Of a DNA stretch of 64,000 nt, positions 62,000-64,000 are shown piece by piece; position 1 is the first letter of the stretch; every line of letters begins with the position of its first letter. This stretch comes from Chryseobacterium sp. MA9. GTDB taxonomy: Bacteria; Bacteroidota; Bacteroidia; Flavobacteriales; Weeksellaceae. Under the pieces are notes generated by a model, which ran no database searches, was not told the DNA's origin, and saw only the letters and a list, made by a program, of their open reading frames with translations. The DNA lies in contig NZ_CP075170.1 of assembly GCF_024399315.1 (NCBI RefSeq), positions 3,348,001-3,412,000 on the forward strand, written 5' to 3'. The position numbers were made by a program, and so were the translations under genes.

Positions 62000-64000
62000 A
62001 TGAAAACACAAGGACAAAACATACTGTTCCTGATTCTCCTTCTCGCTTCCATCATGGGATATTCCCAGGTAAAAATATCGGGAAAAGTATCCTTTAAAAA
62101 TAAAGGCGTAGGCGAAGTAAACGTTACTCTGAAAGATACCTATGACGGTACAACTACAGACGCTCAGGGTAATTTTACATTTGAAACTTCAGAAAAAGGA
62201 GCTCACAAAATCATTTTTACCCACCCGAAATATGAAGATGTAGAAAGGGCGGTCTCTATTGAAAACCAGGATCTCTCCTTGAATATTGATCTTAAAGAAC
62301 AGATCAGTGAAATTGATGCAGTAGTAGTTTCTGCAGGATCCATTGAAGCGAGTGATAAGAAACGAGCAACAGCATTACTTACTCCCATAGATATTTATAC
62401 TACAGCTGGTGCGGACGGACAGATTTCTTCAGCATTGACCTATCTTCCGGGAGTACAAAAAGTAGGTGGAACTGAAGGCCTTTTTATCAGAGGAGGTACA
62501 GGAACAGAGTCTAAAATTTTTATGGACGGAAGTCTTATCAACAATTATTTTTCTAATTCTGTACCAGGAATTGCAGGAAGAGATCAGTTCAATACCTCCC
62601 TTTTCAAAGGAAATATATTTTCAAGCGGTGGATATTCTGCGTTATACGGTCAGGCTCTTTCAGGTGCTTTGATGCTGGAAAGTGTTGATCTTCCGGATGA
62701 GAGTTCTTACAGTTTAGGTGTTTCGCCTATTTTCCTTAGTGCCGGATTTCAAAAGTTGGGAGATAATAAAAACTATTCTTACGGTGCTACAGCAGGATAT
62801 TCTATTTTAAGTCTGATGCAGAAAGTCTTTAATTTTAATACAGATTTTGTTGAAGCACCACAGGGTCTTAATGGAGATCTGAATTTCAGATTTAAAACAA
62901 AATCAGGTGGCTTTTTCAAATATTATGGGATGTTCAACTCCAATAAAATGGGAGTCAGGTCAGAAAGTCTTGAGCCTAAATATGATTTCAGTCTGGTAAA
63001 ACTTAACGGTAAAAATACTTTTCATAATCTTTCTTTTAAACAGAAATTTGGAAAATACCTTCTGAATGTAGGCGGATCTTACTCTTACAACAGATCTGAT
63101 CTTCATTTTTCTACAGAAACCAATGATGTTGAATCCAATAGAAGTCAACTTCTCACGGATGGAAATTATTTGAATTTCAAAGCGGTTCTTGAAAGAAAGA
63201 TCAACAGAATCAGTGCTGTAAGAGGAGGGTTTGAGTTGAATAATACTGATGAAAACCTGAATTTTGAAGCAGTGCAGAAGCATTATAAAGATTTGATTTC
63301 TTCCGCTTTTCTTGAAACAGATTTGGGGTTCAGTAATGCACTGTCAGCGAAAATAGGAGTAAGGGCAGAACATTCTTCTTTTTTAGGAAAGAATAATATT
63401 GCTCCGCGTTTTGCCATTGCTTACCGTCTGGCAAAAGACTGGACAACTTCCTTAGCTTACGGTCTTTTTTATCAGAATCCGGAAAGTAAATACATCAATG
63501 GTCCTGCAGATCTTGGTTTCCAGCAGTCTCAGCATTATATTTTTCAGGTTCAGAGAGCATCGGAAGGAAGGACGTTGCGTTTTGAAGCATTTTACAAAAA
63601 ATATGACCAATTGATTAAAACATTTAATGTTACACCGGATAAGGAACAGAATCAGCAGACTCAAACCGCATTAAGCAACAGTGGATACGGATATGCAAAA
63701 GGAGTGGAGTTTTTCTGGAGAGACAATAAAAAAACGTTTGAAAATATTGATTATTGGATCAGCTACTCATACCTGGATTCCAAAAGAGATTTTCTTAATT
63801 ATCCGGTCAGCCTGCAGCCAAGTTTTGCCGCTGAACACACCCTTTCTGCAGTAGCAAAAAGATTTATTCCGGAATGGAAACTTGGGGTAAACTTATCTTA
63901 TACGTATGCAAAAGGACGACCTTATTATGATATTGCCTCTACATTTAAAGATGGAAAAGCTGTAAATTTTATCCGGAATGAAGGACGGTTAAAAGATTAC
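62000..64000 (+). CDS. TonB-dependent receptor, 3' end outside the window
   Basis: The frame from ATG 62000 stays open to the last base (667 codons so far). A signal peptide (QGQNILFLILLLASIMGYSQ) is followed by a carboxypeptidase-regulatory-like domain (about 25-110, ISGKVSFKNKGVGEVNVTL, DAQGNFTFET). The plug follows (about 110-225, with DGQISSALTYLPGVQKVGGTEGLFIRGG and GYSALYGQALSGAL). The remainder is barrel with many aromatic strands. It imports a bulky substrate using the proton-motive force. It lies 93 bp after the AraC-type regulator gene, which likely controls it; siderophore or other ligand is unknown. Confidence 0.92.
   Translation, partial: MKTQGQNILFLILLLASIMGYSQVKISGKVSFKNKGVGEVNVTLKDTYDGTTTDAQGNFTFETSEKGAHKIIFTHPKYEDVERAVSIENQDLSLNIDLKEQISEIDAVVVSAGSIEASDKKRATALLTPIDIYTTAGADGQISSALTYLPGVQKVGGTEGLFIRGGTGTESKIFMDGSLINNYFSNSVPGIAGRDQFNTSLFKGNIFSSGGYSALYGQALSGALMLESVDLPDESSYSLGVSPIFLSAGFQKLGDNKNYSYGATAGYSILSLMQKVFNFNTDFVEAPQGLNGDLNFRFKTKSGGFFKYYGMFNSNKMGVRSESLEPKYDFSLVKLNGKNTFHNLSFKQKFGKYLLNVGGSYSYNRSDLHFSTETNDVESNRSQLLTDGNYLNFKAVLERKINRISAVRGGFELNNTDENLNFEAVQKHYKDLISSAFLETDLGFSNALSAKIGVRAEHSSFLGKNNIAPRFAIAYRLAKDWTTSLAYGLFYQNPESKYINGPADLGFQQSQHYIFQVQRASEGRTLRFEAFYKKYDQLIKTFNVTPDKEQNQQTQTALSNSGYGYAKGVEFFWRDNKKTFENIDYWISYSYLDSKRDFLNYPVSLQPSFAAEHTLSAVAKRFIPEWKLGVNLSYTYAKGRPYYDIASTFKDGKAVNFIRNEGRLKDY

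Overview
The window is chromosomal DNA from a member of the Flavobacteriia, most likely Chryseobacterium or a close relative (Weeksellaceae). The evidence is low GC content, many promoters of the Bacteroidota type (-7 box TAnnTTTG), a fused MurF-alanine racemase, a type IX secretion (T9SS) sorting domain, a SprE/PorW-like T9SS lipoprotein, and SusC-style TonB-dependent receptors. I saw no rRNA, tRNA, CRISPR array, transposase or phage gene.

Layout. 1-7.4 kb: a DinB fragment, a TonB-type outer-membrane protein, a cupin/JmjC-like protein, a T9SS cargo protein and an M14 peptidase. 7.4-16.5 kb: the most unusual region, a run of twelve same-strand genes plus a divergent-looking but co-directional Nudix regulator. 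It encodes a PPP-type phosphatase, KptA RNA 2'-phosphotransferase, ADP-ribosylglycohydrolase, Sir2 deacylase, a SUKH protein, a macrodomain, an ADP-ribosylation/crystallin J1-like protein, a PurA paralogue, a VWA protein with a coiled-coil partner, a prolyl-hydroxylase-like dioxygenase, NADAR, and an NrtR-like Nudix/winged-helix protein. Four copies of a 15-bp near-palindrome, GYGTTA-N4-KACRC, lie in its promoter regions; two touch a -7 box in identical register. This looks like one regulon for NAD+/ADP-ribose turnover. 16.5-34 kb: housekeeping (lepA, an ECF sigma operon, a KdsC-like phosphatase, maf, sprE-like, tsaB, yraN, rnr, rpiB).

34-46 kb: pgk, then a 1.5-kb gene-free AT-rich stretch with a degenerate ~390-bp repeat, a methyltransferase, and mnmG bracketed by two perfect parS sites (TGTTTCACGTGAAACA). 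This points to an origin-proximal chromosomal location. ybeY, a patatin/BamA-like protein, murF-alr and tdk follow. The dominant gene direction switches from minus to plus at about 46.1 kb.

46-64 kb: an acidic repeat protein, rsmI, a WG-repeat protein, fabG, a polytopic membrane protein, guaC, an Lgt-like/small membrane protein/radical SAM operon (possibly lipid modification), surE, a carboxy-terminal protease, a Cu/Zn SOD, a phosphopantetheinyl transferase, and an AraC-type regulator. The last is followed by a TonB-dependent receptor whose promoter carries two direct repeats 21 bp apart; that receptor runs off the window end.
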